The notes under the pieces: model-generated | What the model saw: the letters and a program-made list of their open reading frames with translations, nothing else | Told to the model about the DNA's origin: nothing | Database searches by the model: none | Assembly: GCF_000417875.1 (NCBI RefSeq) | Contig: NW_006920895.1 | Location: 168,336-232,335 of the forward strand | Direction: 5' to 3' | Length of the DNA: 64,000 nt | DNA from: Pseudozyma flocculosa PF-1 | Taxonomy: Eukaryota > Basidiomycota > Ustilaginomycetes > Ustilaginales > Ustilaginaceae | Shown: positions 11,292-21,832 of the stretch, in pieces | Layout: every line of letters starts with the position of its first letter | How positions within the stretch are numbered: position 1 is the first letter of the stretch | Program-made: the position numbers and the translations under genes

Positions 11292-12164
11292 GTCGAGTCG
11301 AGTCGAGTCGTGGGCGACGCTAAGCGAGAAGCACGGCCGTCTATGGACCCGCATGTGTTTGTCGGTTGCTCGAATGCAAAGACGCCGTGTTGATGGAGGC
11401 AATCGACCGAACGATGGCGAGCGAGAGTGCTTCGTGGTCTGTGCAGCGCGGATGCAGCAACGCGTCGACGGGCGTGGCGGGTCGAAAGTGGTGCTGATCG
11501 TAGGTGGCCCCTGGATGGGCGAGGGTCCCACCAGCATGTCCCATGACCGCCGGCACCGCTCGGAGAATGGCACGGTTGAGGTCTATCGACTTAGGCTATT
11601 GCGGCCGCATCGTGCCGACTTGCGGCCGTGTCGCGCTGCCCCAGCGGCAGAAGTTGCAGTGTCGGTGACGATATCGTGGAAGGTGGATGTAACCTTGGTT
11701 CGTAGCCGCCCGCGTGCACCCTCTGTCAGGTCAAGCCAAAGTCCTTTGGCCTCGTACTTGTCGACGTGGTGCGCGTGTGTGCGTTCCATCTAGTCGTAGC
11801 GACTTGGCGGCATCGCGTCGTCTGTCTGTGAGTGTGCTGACGGGCGTGATGTTGCGGCCGGGCAGCGCAGCGACATCGTCCGGAGCATGCGGTACTCCGG
11901 TCGGCCGTTGTCCGTCGTCAAGTCATCCTCGCGTCTCGGTGGTTATGGTCCCCGAGGTGCCAGGCCCTCGCGGCCATGCCATGCGCGGCTGGCCAGGCGG
12001 GGTCCACGGTCGACTGCGGAGCGCTCGGACCAGTCAACGCGGACACCTCCACCCACCTTGTCCATCTCCACCACCACATACAGTCTCCCGCCTCATACCA
12101 ACCCATACCCTGCCCTGCGTCCTTCGACCCTCCGCCCTTCTACAACCTGCAGGAAACGACAAGG
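11292..12164. other. Spacer between the mL38 and IST1 genes
   Basis: About 870 bases without a supportable gene. A GAGTC pentamer repeat (about four copies, 11290-11310) begins at the mL38 stop codon. The last 150 bases before IST1 are C- and T-rich, the likely promoter side. Confidence 0.4.
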
Positions 12165-13389
12165 ATGGCGCCGTGGAACGCGGCGCGCACAAAGGTGCAG
12201 CTCAAGCTGTCGGTGCAACGCACAAAGATGCTCCAGGAGAAAAAAGAGGCCATGGCCAAAAAGGCAAGGCGCGACATTGCCGCCCTCGTCGAGAGGGGAA
12301 AGCTCGAGACGGCGCGCATCAAGACCGAAGGACTCATCGCCGAGGATGTGAGTACGTCGTGCGAGCGCGAGTGCGTCCCGTGGAGGCTGTTGGATGGCCC
12401 CGAAGCTGATCGAGTGACCGGTCGGACGCACGACGACCGCGCAGATCCACATTGAGCTGCTCGAACTCATGGAGCTCTATGCCGAGACGCTCCTGGCCAG
12501 GTTTGCGCTGCTCGAAATGAACACGTACGTCGTCGCTGTCCTCGTCGTTCTGCCACTGCGCCGCCATGCAGGCTGCATCCACTGACCCAGCCCCGGACCG
12601 CCCTCATCCTCCCCCGCTCGCCCGGTCACAGCCGCGACGTGGACCCCTCGTTACAGCCCGCGCTGGCGTCCATCATCCACGCCTCGCCGCGCACCGAGCT
12701 CAAGGAGCTGCACGTCCTCCGCGAGATGCTCATGTCCAAGTACGGCCGCGAGTTTGCCACCGACGTCATGGACAACCGCGACGGCATCGTGCCGGACCGC
12801 GTCATGGCCAAGCTCGACCTCGGCACCGCCAAGGTCGACGAGGTCCTCGTCGAGGCTTACATCGAGGAGAGTGAGTGCACATCCAGAGCGGCGCGGCGCG
12901 GTGCGGTGCGGTGCGCGTGCGGCGGTATCGACGGCGTCTGTTGCTGATCCGGTCCTCTTCGCCTCTGCCCCCGTCGCGGCAGTCTGCAAGGCGTACGACG
13001 TGCCGTTCCACAGCGATGTCCTGGCCAAGCTGGCACAAAAGGATCAGCCTGCCGACGTCGAGGGCGCGGCCGCGGGCGAGGGTCAGGACGTCAAGCCGTC
13101 AGCAGAGGCGAGCAAGGAAGGCGCTGTTTTCGCCGACGCGGAAAAGGTCAGTTGGTGCGCGGTGGCCTTCCGTCCGTACGTCCCGCGTGCGCCGCATTGT
13201 CGCTGACCTGCCCGTTGCGCGCTGCTCTGCTCCCAACAGGTCAAGGACGAGGCGACAAAGTCCGAGGCGCAGTCTACCGCCGCTGCCGCCGCGCAACCAC
13301 CAGCGGCAACCGCGACGACGAAAAAGCAGACCGAGCAGCAAGAGTACGACAGCCTGGCGGCGAGGTTCGCGGCGTTGAAACGGATGTGA
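12165..13389 (+). CDS. IST1: IST1-type ESCRT-III regulator (five exons)
   Basis: Regulates Vps4 and ESCRT-III disassembly during multivesicular-body sorting at endosomes. Five exons (12165-12347, 12445-12524, 12632-12870, 12983-13146, 13240-13389) join in frame to 271 residues; all introns are GT-AG and 93-112 bases long. The N-terminal helices KVQLKLSVQRTKMLQEKKE and KKARRDIAALVERGKLETAR, then ELMELYAETLLARF and LREMLMSKYGREFA, are the diagnostic IST1 helical-bundle segments. A Glu/Ala/Gln-rich linker follows. The C-terminal helix SLAARFAALKRM resembles the MIT-interacting motif that recruits Vps4. The start was chosen because it has a good context (AAGGATGG) and gives the canonical N-terminus. 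It converges with the J-protein gene 130 bases downstream. Confidence 0.9.
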
Positions 13390-13519
13390 GCGTCGGTGCA
13401 TCTCGCCTCTCTTTCCGATCGCACGGCACTTCGCGGTCGGGAATGGTTTGGAATGCAGCGTAATGGTATAATGCAGATGGCAGTGGGATGCATGGGACAG
13501 CGGCGCGCGCGACTGGCGG

Positions 13520-14872
13520 TCACGGATGATTGTCGGCGTTCTCGGCGCGAAGTATCTCGTCTTCGAGCCGCTTGCGCTCGGCGTCGCGGAGGCGCTGCAG
13601 GGTGGCGTTCTCGTAGTCGACGTCGATGACGTAGCCTGCATCCGCAGCCGTCTTGACCTTGGCCTTGCCGCTGGCGCCGGCGCCGAAGGACGAGAACGAG
13701 GGCATGGCCGTCGATTTGAACCTGAAGGCGGGCACCGCGCCGGGGTCGGTTGGTCGATCCGTCGCAGCAGACGCATCAGTTCGAGACGGCGGCGATGGTG
13801 GCGGCGGCGGCTGATGGGCTTTCCGTCGCAAGTCGCGCGGGTCGTCGATCCCGTGATGCTCGTGCCAGCGCACCCGTAGCGGCACGCCATCGACATCGCC
13901 GTCGGTCGGAGCGGCGCTGCCCTTGGCCATGGTGGCAACGGCGGCCCATCCGATCCATACGTCGGCCAGCACCTCGCCAGGGCAGGCTAGCTGGCCGCCG
14001 AGCTTGACTGCGGCCCAGGCATCGTCAAAGCTGGCAAAGGATGCAAATGCGGTGAGCTCACTACGGCTGCGCTTGGACTTCTTCTTGCTTGCCTTTGCCG
14101 GGTCGGGCAGCTGGAAGCGCAGGTCGGTGAGCGGGCCGAACGCGTCTGCGAGGGCGCCTGCGAGCGGAGTCGCGAGCGGATCGGCCGGCGGAAGCAGGGC
14201 GGCGACGTCGATGGTCGAGGATGAGGCCGAGTCGTCTATCCCTGGCTCGTGGCCGGCGAAATAGTTGTAGTGGGTCGTGGGAAAGCGTAGCAGAGTGGTG
14301 AGGTCGAGTGGACCGAGTGGAGGTGGTGATGGCGTTGACGACGACGACGTCGTGGACTCGAACGCTGACGAGGTGGGAGGCGCTGACCGCTGAGGTGGTG
14401 GCGCTGGATCGGATGCCGTAGCTGGCTTTTGAGCTGCTGCCGCCGCCTTCCTGCGCTCCTCTTTTAGACGCATTCCCTGCTCCTTTAGCTGTTCCAGCTC
14501 GTCGATCTTCTCCCTCTCCCTCTGGCGCTCCATCTGCTTGCGCTTGTTTGCCTCGCGCTCGTCCCGTTCGAGCTCGTCGGCCATCTGCTTGCGCTTTCCC
14601 TGGTACTTTTCCTGGCGCGCGCGCTTCTCTGCGTCGTGTTTCGACTTTTCCGAGGCCTTTGCGCGGGCTGCTGGGTCCATGAGGGTCTCGTAGGCGAGGT
14701 TGAGCTGGTGGAAGCGTGCGGCTGCGAGGGCGGGGTCGACGTCCTTTGCGACCTTGTCCGGGTGAAGCTTGAGCGAGAGCTTGCGGTAGGCGCGCTTGAT
14801 GTCGGCCTCGGTGGCGGTCGAGGCCAGCTCGAGGACCGAGAAGCTGTCGGTGAGTGTGTTGTCGTCGGTCAT
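13520..14872 (-). CDS. J-domain spliceosome-associated protein, DNAJC17/Cwc23 type
   Basis: Predicted Hsp70 co-chaperone linked to pre-mRNA splicing; a nuclear location is inferred from the family. The ATG at 14870-14872 (context GCCGCCATGACC) gives 450 residues from a single exon. An in-frame start 69 bases upstream (14941) exists but adds a non-conserved leader. The J domain occupies about residues 9-75, with the essential HPD tripeptide in KLHPDKVA. A long charged helix rich in KRKQ and EREREK follows (about 75-150). A Ser/Pro-rich linker comes next, then an RRM-like segment (LTAFASFASFDDAWAAV) near residues 270-320. J domain, charged coiled coil and RRM in that order is the DNAJC17 arrangement. 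The C-terminus ends in an acidic/basic helix (LQRLRDAERKRLEDEILR). Confidence 0.82.
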   Translation of the reverse strand: MTDDNTLTDSFSVLELASTATEADIKRAYRKLSLKLHPDKVAKDVDPALAAARFHQLNLAYETLMDPAARAKASEKSKHDAEKRARQEKYQGKRKQMADELERDEREANKRKQMERQREREKIDELEQLKEQGMRLKEERRKAAAAAQKPATASDPAPPPQRSAPPTSSAFESTTSSSSTPSPPPLGPLDLTTLLRFPTTHYNYFAGHEPGIDDSASSSTIDVAALLPPADPLATPLAGALADAFGPLTDLRFQLPDPAKASKKKSKRSRSELTAFASFASFDDAWAAVKLGGQLACPGEVLADVWIGWAAVATMAKGSAAPTDGDVDGVPLRVRWHEHHGIDDPRDLRRKAHQPPPPPSPPSRTDASAATDRPTDPGAVPAFRFKSTAMPSFSSFGAGASGKAKVKTAADAGYVIDVDYENATLQRLRDAERKRLEDEILRAENADNHP

Positions 14873-15192
14873 GGCGGCGGTGACGAGGTGGTAGGCCGAT
14901 GTGGTGGGTGGTGGATGGTGGCGAGAGGCGAAGGAAGGCAAGACGGCTGAAGGCCGGGGTTCGAAGTGGAGCTATGTAGTGCTGGCCGGCCACGCTCAGC
15001 TGTGCTGCCCGGCCCAGACCCGACTCCCGAGGATGTGTTGCGCTGGGCGGAAATCCGAGAAAAAAGCGCCGCGAAAACGAGAAGAAAATCAAGTGGAGCA
15101 ACAGCCCCCGCCCGCCCGTCAGACCCAACGCAGCTTTGTGGCCCTCTGCTTTCTGTCTGTCCGCCACCACCATCGCCCACCCACCCACCGCC
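14873..15192. promoter_or_regulatory. Divergent promoter region between the J-protein and mitochondrial TFB-like genes
   Basis: About 320 bases separate two divergent start codons, so this is a compact bidirectional promoter. The last 80 bases before the plus-strand ATG are pyrimidine-rich. I see no named element. Confidence 0.45.
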
Positions 15193-17073
15193 ATGCTCTC
15201 CCTCTCCAGCGCCACAAGAGCGCTTCTCAGAGGCTCAGCAAGGACACCGACGAAGCCGTCCTCGGCCCTGGTCCGAGATGCCTGCCGCTCCTCGTACCAT
15301 ACCAGCCTACCCTGCTGCCAACAAGACGATCCCTCATCATCGTCACCTTCATCCTCCTCACCACCATCATCATCGCCATCAACGTCACCGTCATCGCAGA
15401 CGTCATCCTCCTCGTCCACCGGCGTTCAGATCGACCCCAAGACTGGCTTAGTCATCCCCTACACGCCGGCCTTTGTCCCGCTCAAAAAGCCACGCGCGCC
15501 GCGCCGCACAAAGGAGGAAGTGTACAAGGAGCGGCAAGAACAGGCCGCCGCCAGAGAGGCGCGCAAGACGGCAAAGGCCATCCGAGACCAGGCAAAGGCC
15601 GAAAAGGCGGCTCGCGACCAGGCACGCCTGGGTTTCGCCAGGTCGCGCACGACCAAGGCCCTCCAGGGCGCGGATGCCGACGCGGCGGTAGAGGGCGGGT
15701 CGACTTCGGTGCTCTCGCCACCACCGCCGCCGCCAATCGTCCTCACCGACGAAGAAGCGCTGGCCAAGATGGAAGGATACGCCCATATGCCCCCGCGCGA
15801 CGAGTGGAAGGAGGCTTTCCCTAGCGGCAAGGCGGCCAGCACCCAGTACCGCTACTTCACCGCCAACCGCGACACCCTCGCTGGCATGGTCGACGCGCTG
15901 CGCATCGGCTCCGACCTGGCACCCGGCCAGAAGGCCACCGTCATCGAGGGCTATCCGGGCCCCGGCACCTTTACCAGCGAGCTCGTCAAGCACCCCGCCG
16001 TTGAAAAGGTCATCGCCCTCGAGTCGGCGCCGAGCTACCTGGCGGCGCTGCGCAACCTCCAGGGCCAGCTGGCGTCCGAGGGTCAGCCGGGCAAGCTCGA
16101 CATCGTCGAGGGCTCGGCCTACGATTGGGAGACGTACAACCACATGATCACCCAGGGCTGCCTGTCACACCTCCAGGGCAAGGTGCCCTTCAGCGACGAC
16201 GGCGCCACCGTCGACTTTTCCAACGACGCAGGTCTGCCCGTCGGCCACGGTGATCTCTCCTGGCGCGACCCGTCGCCCCTCTACTTTTTCGCCCACCTGC
16301 CCAACACGGTCCACGGCGAGCAGCTGTTTGCCCAGATCATCCACGCCATCGCCTCGCGCCTCTGGCTCTTCCGCTTCGGCCGCCTCCGCCTCGGCTTCGT
16401 GTGCGGCGAGCCGCTGGTCAAGCGCTGCATGGGCATGGCCGGCGACCGCAACAACCGCGGCAAGCTGGGCACCACGCTCCAGTGCCTCGCCGACATCGAG
16501 GTGCACTACGACTCGTCGCAGCTCTCGCCCCACCACCACCACTTTTTCCCATCGACCCTCGCCATCGGGCCGCGCGTGCCCGTGTCGAGCGTGACCCACA
16601 TCCCCAACTCGAACTCGTCGACGGGCCTCAGCCGCACCGGCATGGCCATGATGACGTTGACGCCCAAGCGCGAGCCCCTCTTTGGCCAGCGCGATCTCGA
16701 GGCGTTTGAGTTTGTCACGCGCAACCTCTTTGTGCTCAAGTCCAAGTCGGTGCGCGAGGCCATGACCCACATCGCGCCAGGCGGGCAGAACGTGCTCCGC
16801 ATGCTCGGTCCCGACAAGGCCGACCAGGGCCTCATCCGCCGCGACGAGGTCATCGACCCCGAGACCAAGGTCATCGACCTGACCAACGTCCAGTGGGCCG
16901 GCCTCTCGCGGACGTTTGAAAAGTGGCCCTTCCGACCAGAGGTGAGTGCGCCCCTGCACGTCGAGACGAGCGCTTAGACTGTCGGCTGACTGGTCATCGT
17001 GTCTGCATCTGCCGACCTCGCACAGCACCTGTTCGAGATGGGCAGGATGAAGACGGAGAAGAGGGGTCGCTGA
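15193..17073 (+). CDS. Mitochondrial transcription factor B / rRNA dimethyladenosine-methyltransferase-like protein
   Basis: Predicted mitochondrial SAM-dependent methyltransferase-fold protein of the TFB/Mtf1 family, acting in mitochondrial transcription initiation or small-subunit rRNA dimethylation. Exon 1 is 15193-16941 and exon 2 is 17026-17073, giving 598 residues; the intron is 84 bases with a GTGAGT donor. The N-terminus (MLSLSSATRALLRGSARTP) is a presequence, followed by a poly-Ser/Pro stretch (about residues 48-78) and a charged helix rich in KAIRDQAKAEKAARDQAR. The SAM-binding loop reads VIEGYPGPGTFTSELV near residue 250, followed by VIALESAPSYLAAL. A second conserved block (PKREPLFGQRDLEAFEFVTR) lies near residue 500. 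Sequence alone does not show whether methyltransferase activity is kept. Exon 2 encodes HLFEMGRMKTEKRGR. It converges with Pam17. Confidence 0.72.
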
Positions 17074-17232
17074 GGTCGTAGTCTTTCTCCTAGACGGCGC
17101 CGGGGCGCATGCAATCGAGCGAGCCGTGCCCGCGTCACTTTTTCTCTCTTTCTCTCTCTTTGTTGCGACGCACGCGGCCGGCTGGGAACCTATTCACCTT
17201 CGCTTCGATTTGGTCACGGACCATGAGTTCAA

Positions 17233-18139
17233 TTATACATCTGCATCGAGGCCGTGCGCCGCCTTTCTCCTGTAGGCCGCCTGAGAAGCGAGAAGAGAAG
17301 ACAAGGAGTAGCGAAGCGACGTCAGCCGAGGCCTGCTCCGACCGCGACACGTTCACCAATGCAAGCAAGCACCAACGCAAGCAAGCACCAACGCAAGCAA
17401 GCACCAACGCAAGCAAGCACCAACGCAAGCAAGCACCAACGCAAGCAAGCACCAACGCAAGCAAGCACCAACGCAAGCGACCACCAATACAAGCGACCGC
17501 CTCACGGTCGCAGCTGCTCACCTGGTCTCGCAACCACTGACGATACTGCTTGACGCTACCAATCTTCTCGCCGTAGAAATCGGGCACGGGGTTTTGCATG
17601 CTCTGCCTTGACGGATCGACCCGCCTTCGTTTGATGTGTTCGAAGAAGTCGTGGTCCTTTTGGGCGATCTGCTTTGCCTGCTTGCGGTGTAGGAGGGTCC
17701 AGATCGAGGATCCGATGGTGGGGCCCGTGAGCCAGCCGAGGCCGGTGAAGGCGAGGGTGAGTCCGGCGTAGATGAAGGTGGGGTCGATGCCGGCGATGGC
17801 GTTGGTGGGGTCTACCTCGAGGGTGAGGAAGTAGGAGCCGGCCGCGGTGGCGGCGAGGGCGGTGGTGGGGACGGTGGTGACGAGGCCAGCGAGGCGGCGG
17901 GAGCGGCGCAGCTGGAGGTATTGATTCCAGCTGAGGAACTTCTCGTCGTGGTGCGGCGAGCGAGGCGGAGGGGTGGGCTTCGGGGACGAGGCTGCGGCAC
18001 CCGAAACCGTGGTGCCGAAAGCGGCGGCCGAGGTGGAGGCGATGGGGACCGACGAGGGTGCCAGGGATGCAGAGGTGGGGACGAGCGGTGTGCGGCGAGC
18101 TGCGGCCAGCGTGCGCTGGCGGAGCGTGTTGGCGAGCAT
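17233..18139 (-). CDS. PAM17: Pam17, presequence translocase-associated motor subunit
   Basis: Inner-membrane subunit of the TIM23 import motor, helping organise the Pam16/Pam18 module on the matrix side. Exon 1 is 18139-17522 and exon 2 is 17280-17233, giving 221 residues. The N-terminus (MLANTLRQRTLAAARRTP) is a presequence. LSWNQYLQLRRSRR precedes two transmembrane segments (about VTTVPTTALAATAAGSYFL and AGLTLAFTGLGWLTGPTIG). The conserved soluble part DPSRQSMQNPVPDFYGEKIG and VKQYRQWLRDQ ends exon 1. Exon 2 (AAYRRKAAHGLDADV) matches the family's ending after the RDQ. The 241-base intron contains a 16-bp minisatellite and remains open in frame, so a naive reading gives a spurious Cys/Leu-rich tail. 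The acceptor CTTCTCAG gives the only tail resembling the family. Confidence 0.9.
17361..17488 (+). repeat. 16-bp minisatellite inside the Pam17 intron
   Basis: Seven perfect tandem copies of GCAAGCAAGCACCAAC (17361-17472) are followed by a degenerate copy (17473-17488). The array lies wholly within the intron. Sixteen bases is not a multiple of three, so each copy shifts the frame if the intron is retained. Confidence 0.95.
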
Positions 18140-19613
18140 GTGTGGCGCGTAGGTTCGGTGGTGAGCGAGCTGCGGGGGAGGGATCGATGAGGTGATGGTA
18201 GGAGGATGAGAAGGAGGAGGAGGAGGGGGAAGTGGCGGGTGCCGCGGCGCCAACCGGGCTTCTGGAAACGCGCCCTTGCTGGGCCTGGCCTGGCCTGGCC
18301 TATCTGACACTCGGCGTGGGTTGGCCAAATGTCGGGAGTCGGCGGGTGTGCATTGATCACGCGGCAGGGGGGTCAAAGGCTCGCCTCATTCGCCCGAAAA
18401 GGGTTCGCCCTGGGCGAGGACCAAGGGCGAGGGCGAGGGCGCGGGCGCGGGCAAGGGCCAGCCGGCCAGGCACGTCACCGTCTGGGGCGCGCAGAGAGGC
18501 TAGGCCGGGCAGGGCATGGCAGGGCATGGCAAGGCTGGTCTGCTGGGCACCCAGGCGAGGCTGGGCTGGACCTCTGGCTAGGCTGCGCCGCCCGCCCGCT
18601 GCTGTACCCATGTGCGACGGCCACGTACAGGCAGGGCAGGCAGCCGGCTCGCTCGGGCGTCGCTGCCTGCCAACACCCTTCGCTCCCTCGTCACCACCAC
18701 CATCATCATCATCATCACCACCCCTCCGCCATCATCATCAGCACGGCTGCCAAACGCACGCACACTAGCAACCACTTTTCGAACAGCCGCACATTCTCGA
18801 CCCCGCTACACACTTTCACCAGCCCACCAACCACCTCCTCCCCACCTCCGCACAGGCATTCACACATTGACTCGCTGCCCTGCCTGCAGACCCCCCCGTC
18901 ACCTCCTTCGACCCAGCACTTTCTGCCCCTCCGCGCGCATTCACCGCAGGGCCTCTTGATCGCTCGCACGCCGTCGCACGAAAATCCTCGCCCTCTCTGT
19001 CTTCCACGGCTCACTCGTCTTTTCATCGAGCGACATCCCCTCCGCCGCTGCCCACGCCGCCTCTTCATTCTTGCCGGCTCCCGATTTTCTCGCTACCAGC
19101 GGCGCTCACTCGACCCTCGTCTGCTGCCGCTCCCAACCTTTCTGCCTCTCGTCGCAGACCCCTGCCCCTGCCCTCTCTGTCCCTCTTGCGTCTCGTCTGG
19201 TTTGCCTAGCGCAGGTGCGCCACTCTTGTACACTTTCCAAAGCCCTACAGCTCCAGACCCGCTCTCGGAAGCTCCTCGGCCGTCTCGTCAGTCGAAACAC
19301 CAGCATCACCCGGCCGGCCCCTCTCCAGCAAATCGCCGCCATCGACACCCTCCGGCTAGACTCGATCGACGTCGCACCTCGCCTCGACTGCCGCCGACCT
19401 CTAGAAGCATTCCATCCTCTTCTTGCTCCGCAGGCCGGCCTATTCCTCCCCTTCTTCCTCTCTCTTGCGCTCCTCTTCGCACGTCGTTCCTCGCCCGCCG
19501 CCCGCATCCGACCCGTCCCGCTTCGCTTCTTGTAACACTACCGGCCCCACCGCTACGTCCCTTCAAGCGTCCCTCACCCAGTCGAACCTCCGCCCCCGTT
19601 CGCACCTCGCACC
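18140..19613. promoter_or_regulatory. Long divergent region between Pam17 and DHH1, with a pyrimidine-rich DHH1 leader
   Basis: About 1.47 kb without a supportable gene. Near 18281-18300 there is a tandem GGCCT run, and at 18420-18460 a GGGCGAGGGCGCGGGC-type purine run. From about 18680 to the DHH1 start the plus strand is markedly C/T-rich, which keeps several frames open by chance. This resembles a long pyrimidine-rich 5' leader of a well-expressed fungal gene. No uORF was chosen with confidence. Confidence 0.4.
18281..18300. repeat. GGCCT pentamer run
   Basis: A short tandem of CCTGG/GGCCT units. The same run recurs at 22674-22695, 22793-22812, 34684-34703 and, less perfectly, 39854-39882, always outside coding exons. 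Confidence 0.7.
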
Positions 19614-21041
19614 ATGTCATCGTCCGGCCCCGCCCCGGGCCAATCGGAGGCCAGCTGGAAGCAAGAGATCCTCGGCAAGCTGCGCAAGGATGACCGGCCC
19701 CAGACCGAGGACGTGCTCAACACCAAGGGCAACGACTTCGAAGACTACTTTCTCAAGCGCGAGCTGCTCATGGGCATCTTCGAGGCCGGCTTCGAACGGC
19801 CGTCGCCCATCCAGGAGGAGGCCATCCCCATCGCCCTGACCGGCCGCGACATTCTCGCGCGCGCCAAGAACGGCACGGGCAAGACGGCCGCCTACGTCAT
19901 TCCCTCGCTCGAGAAGCTCAACACGAAAAAGAACGTCATCCAGGCCGTGCTCCTCGTCCCGACGCGCGAGCTGGCGCTCCAGACGAGCCAGGTTGCCAAG
20001 ACGCTCGGCAAGCACCTCGGCGTCGAGGTCATGGTCACCACCGGCGGCACGACGCTGCGCGACGACATCCTCCGCCTCGGGCAGACGGTCCACCTGCTCG
20101 TCGGCACGCCCGGACGCATCCTCGACCTCGCCGGCAAGGGCGTCGCCGACCTCAGCCAGTGCACCACGTTTGTCATGGACGAGGCCGACAAGCTCCTCTC
20201 GCCCGAATTCACGCCCGTCATGGAGCAGCTGCTCAGCTTCCTCCCCAAGGAGCGCCAGGTGATGCTCTTCTCGGCCACCTTTCCGATGATCGTCAAGGAC
20301 TTCAAGGACAAGAACATGGTCAAGCCCTACGAGATCAACCTCATGGACGAGCTCACGCTGCGCGGCGTCACCCAGTACTATGCCTTTGTCGAGGAGCGGC
20401 AAAAGGTCCACTGCCTCAACACGCTCTTCTCCAAGCTGCAGATCAACCAGTCGATCATCTTCTGCAACTCGACCAACCGCGTCGAGCTCCTCGCCAAAAA
20501 GATCACCGAGCTGGGCTACTCGTGCTTCTACTCGCACGCCAAGATGCTCCAGTCGCACCGCAACCGCGTCTTCCACGACTTCCGCAACGGCGCCTGCCGC
20601 AACCTCGTCTGCTCCGACCTCCTCACCCGCGGCATCGACATCCAGGCCGTCAACGTCGTCATCAACTTTGACTTTCCCAAGAACGCAGAGACCTACCTCC
20701 ACCGCATCGGACGGTCCGGACGCTTTGGCCACCTCGGCCTCGCCATCAACCTCATCACCTACGAGGACCGCTTCAACCTCTACCGCATCGAGCAGGAGCT
20801 GGGCACCGAGATCCAGCCCATCCCGAGCAACATCGATAAGCGCCTCTACGTCGCCCCCTCGCTCATCCAGAACGAGGGCGACGAGCGCCGCCAGGGCCAG
20901 AACGGCGGCGGCAACGGCAACGGCGCCGGCGCAAACGGCAGGCAGCAGGAGGGCCGCCCCGTCATTCCGCCCGGCCAGGCAGCCATGCACGCCGCCTCGA
21001 TCCCGCAGAGCCAGGACTTACCCAGACGGTGCCTCGTATAA
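19614..21041 (+). CDS. DHH1: DEAD-box RNA helicase DHH1 (DDX6 family); stop codon lies inside a linker artefact
   Basis: ATP-dependent RNA helicase of P-bodies that promotes decapping and translational repression. All family motifs are present in order: Q motif with [13 protein letters not shown], Walker [31 protein letters not shown], then in the second RecA domain [34 protein letters not shown] and [10 protein letters not shown]. The start (ATG 19614) gives the expected short N-terminus before [18 protein letters not shown]. After a Gly/Asn/Gln-rich tail the frame meets a loxP-like linker at 21034, and the apparent TAA at 21039-21041 belongs to that linker. After the 20-base gap an in-frame Gly/His-rich stretch (GGGHGGGGHVQAA) ends at TAG 21120-21122, which is plausibly the real C-terminus. 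The gap length is not reliable. Confidence 0.93.
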   Translation: MSSSGPAPGQSEASWKQEILGKLRKDDRPQTEDVLNTKGNDFEDYFLKRELLMGIFEAGFERPSPIQEEAIPIALTGRDILARAKNGTGKTAAYVIPSLEKLNTKKNVIQAVLLVPTRELALQTSQVAKTLGKHLGVEVMVTTGGTTLRDDILRLGQTVHLLVGTPGRILDLAGKGVADLSQCTTFVMDEADKLLSPEFTPVMEQLLSFLPKERQVMLFSATFPMIVKDFKDKNMVKPYEINLMDELTLRGVTQYYAFVEERQKVHCLNTLFSKLQINQSIIFCNSTNRVELLAKKITELGYSCFYSHAKMLQSHRNRVFHDFRNGACRNLVCSDLLTRGIDIQAVNVVINFDFPKNAETYLHRIGRSGRFGHLGLAINLITYEDRFNLYRIEQELGTEIQPIPSNIDKRLYVAPSLIQNEGDERRQGQNGGGNGNGAGANGRQQEGRPVIPPGQAAMHAASIPQSQDLPRRCLV

Positions 21042-21059
21042 CTTCGTATAATGTATGCT
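21034..21059 (+). other. loxP half-site, most likely a 454 paired-end library linker
   Basis: Bases 21037-21058 match the left arm ATAACTTCGTATA, the spacer ATGTATGC and the first base of the right arm of loxP. They are preceded by TCG, as in the 454 Titanium paired-end linker. The sequence breaks into Ns before the second arm is complete. This is a sequencing artefact rather than a native site. Confidence 0.9.
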
Positions 21060-21079
21060 NNNNNNNNNNNNNNNNNNNN
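21060..21079. other. Assembly gap (20 N)
   Basis: Twenty unknown bases directly follow the loxP-like linker. The join across it may not be native sequence. Confidence 1.
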
Positions 21080-21122
21080 AGGCGGAGGGCACGGTGGAGG
21101 CGGCCATGTCCAGGCGGCGTAG

Positions 21123-21832
21123 CGCGGCGTGCGGCGGGCGGCAGAGTCGTCGGCCTGGCCGCGGACCGCCGGCAATGATGCGACGAGGTCGAAGGGTGGA
21201 ACAATCGGCGGGCGTGGCAGACGCGGCAGCAAAGTTGCGCACGGCAGCTCGCCTCCCTTCCGACGGCGCCACCACTTGCAACTTCGCCCTGTCCGCGCAC
21301 GCAGGTCTGCCATGCGCCCGCAGCCTCCTCGGACGCTGCCGCCACCACAACGATCTTCGACGGGGCTGACGAGGCGGGCGGCCACTCGCTCGCTCCGTCG
21401 GTGGCCCATACCTCTCACCTTTCTTTCCTTCCGACCTCGGCGGCTCGTCTCTGGTGGGAATTCGACCGGTGTCTGCCCGAGGATGCAAAAGAAGAGGCGA
21501 GGAAAGGGGCCAGCAGCGAGACGGGGAGCGCGGGAGAAGAGGGGCAGAGACGGTGGCACAGAAGAGGATCGGATCGGCGAGCCTGCCATGCCACGGCGCG
21601 GCGGTGACTTGGTCCGTCCTCTGCGTGTCCCTCGTCTTTCTTTTCTCTCGCGCGCGCCCACCGCAGCTCCCCCCAAATCTGCTCTCGTTGAAGATCAACC
21701 GCGACGGATGTGTGGCTGTGCTGTGCTGTGCTGTGTGCGTGTGCGCCGCTTTTCGAGGGTGTGACGAGAGAAGACGAGGGTATCTATGACGGGAAGGGGC
21801 GAAGCGAAACGAGGTCCGCAGCGACGGGCTGC
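21123..21832. other. Spacer between the DHH1 and TFB5 3' ends
   Basis: About 700 bases between two convergent genes. It contains a CTGTG-rich run near 21715-21745 and no supportable gene. Confidence 0.45.

Noticed and set aside
17361..17488. CRISPR-like array
   Set aside because: Units are directly adjacent with no spacers, in a eukaryotic intron; it is a minisatellite.
18329..19693. 454-codon plus-strand frame upstream of and overlapping the DHH1 start
   Set aside because: Pyrimidine-rich leader read as Ser/Pro/Leu; it lies in a different frame from DHH1 and shows no conserved motif.
19617..20990. 457-codon minus-strand frame opposite DHH1
   Set aside because: Antisense shadow; the plus strand has all DEAD-box motifs.
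21034..21059. Native or engineered Cre-lox recombination site
   Set aside because: Only one arm and spacer are present beside Ns, with the flanking base context of the 454 paired-end linker and no marker gene nearby.
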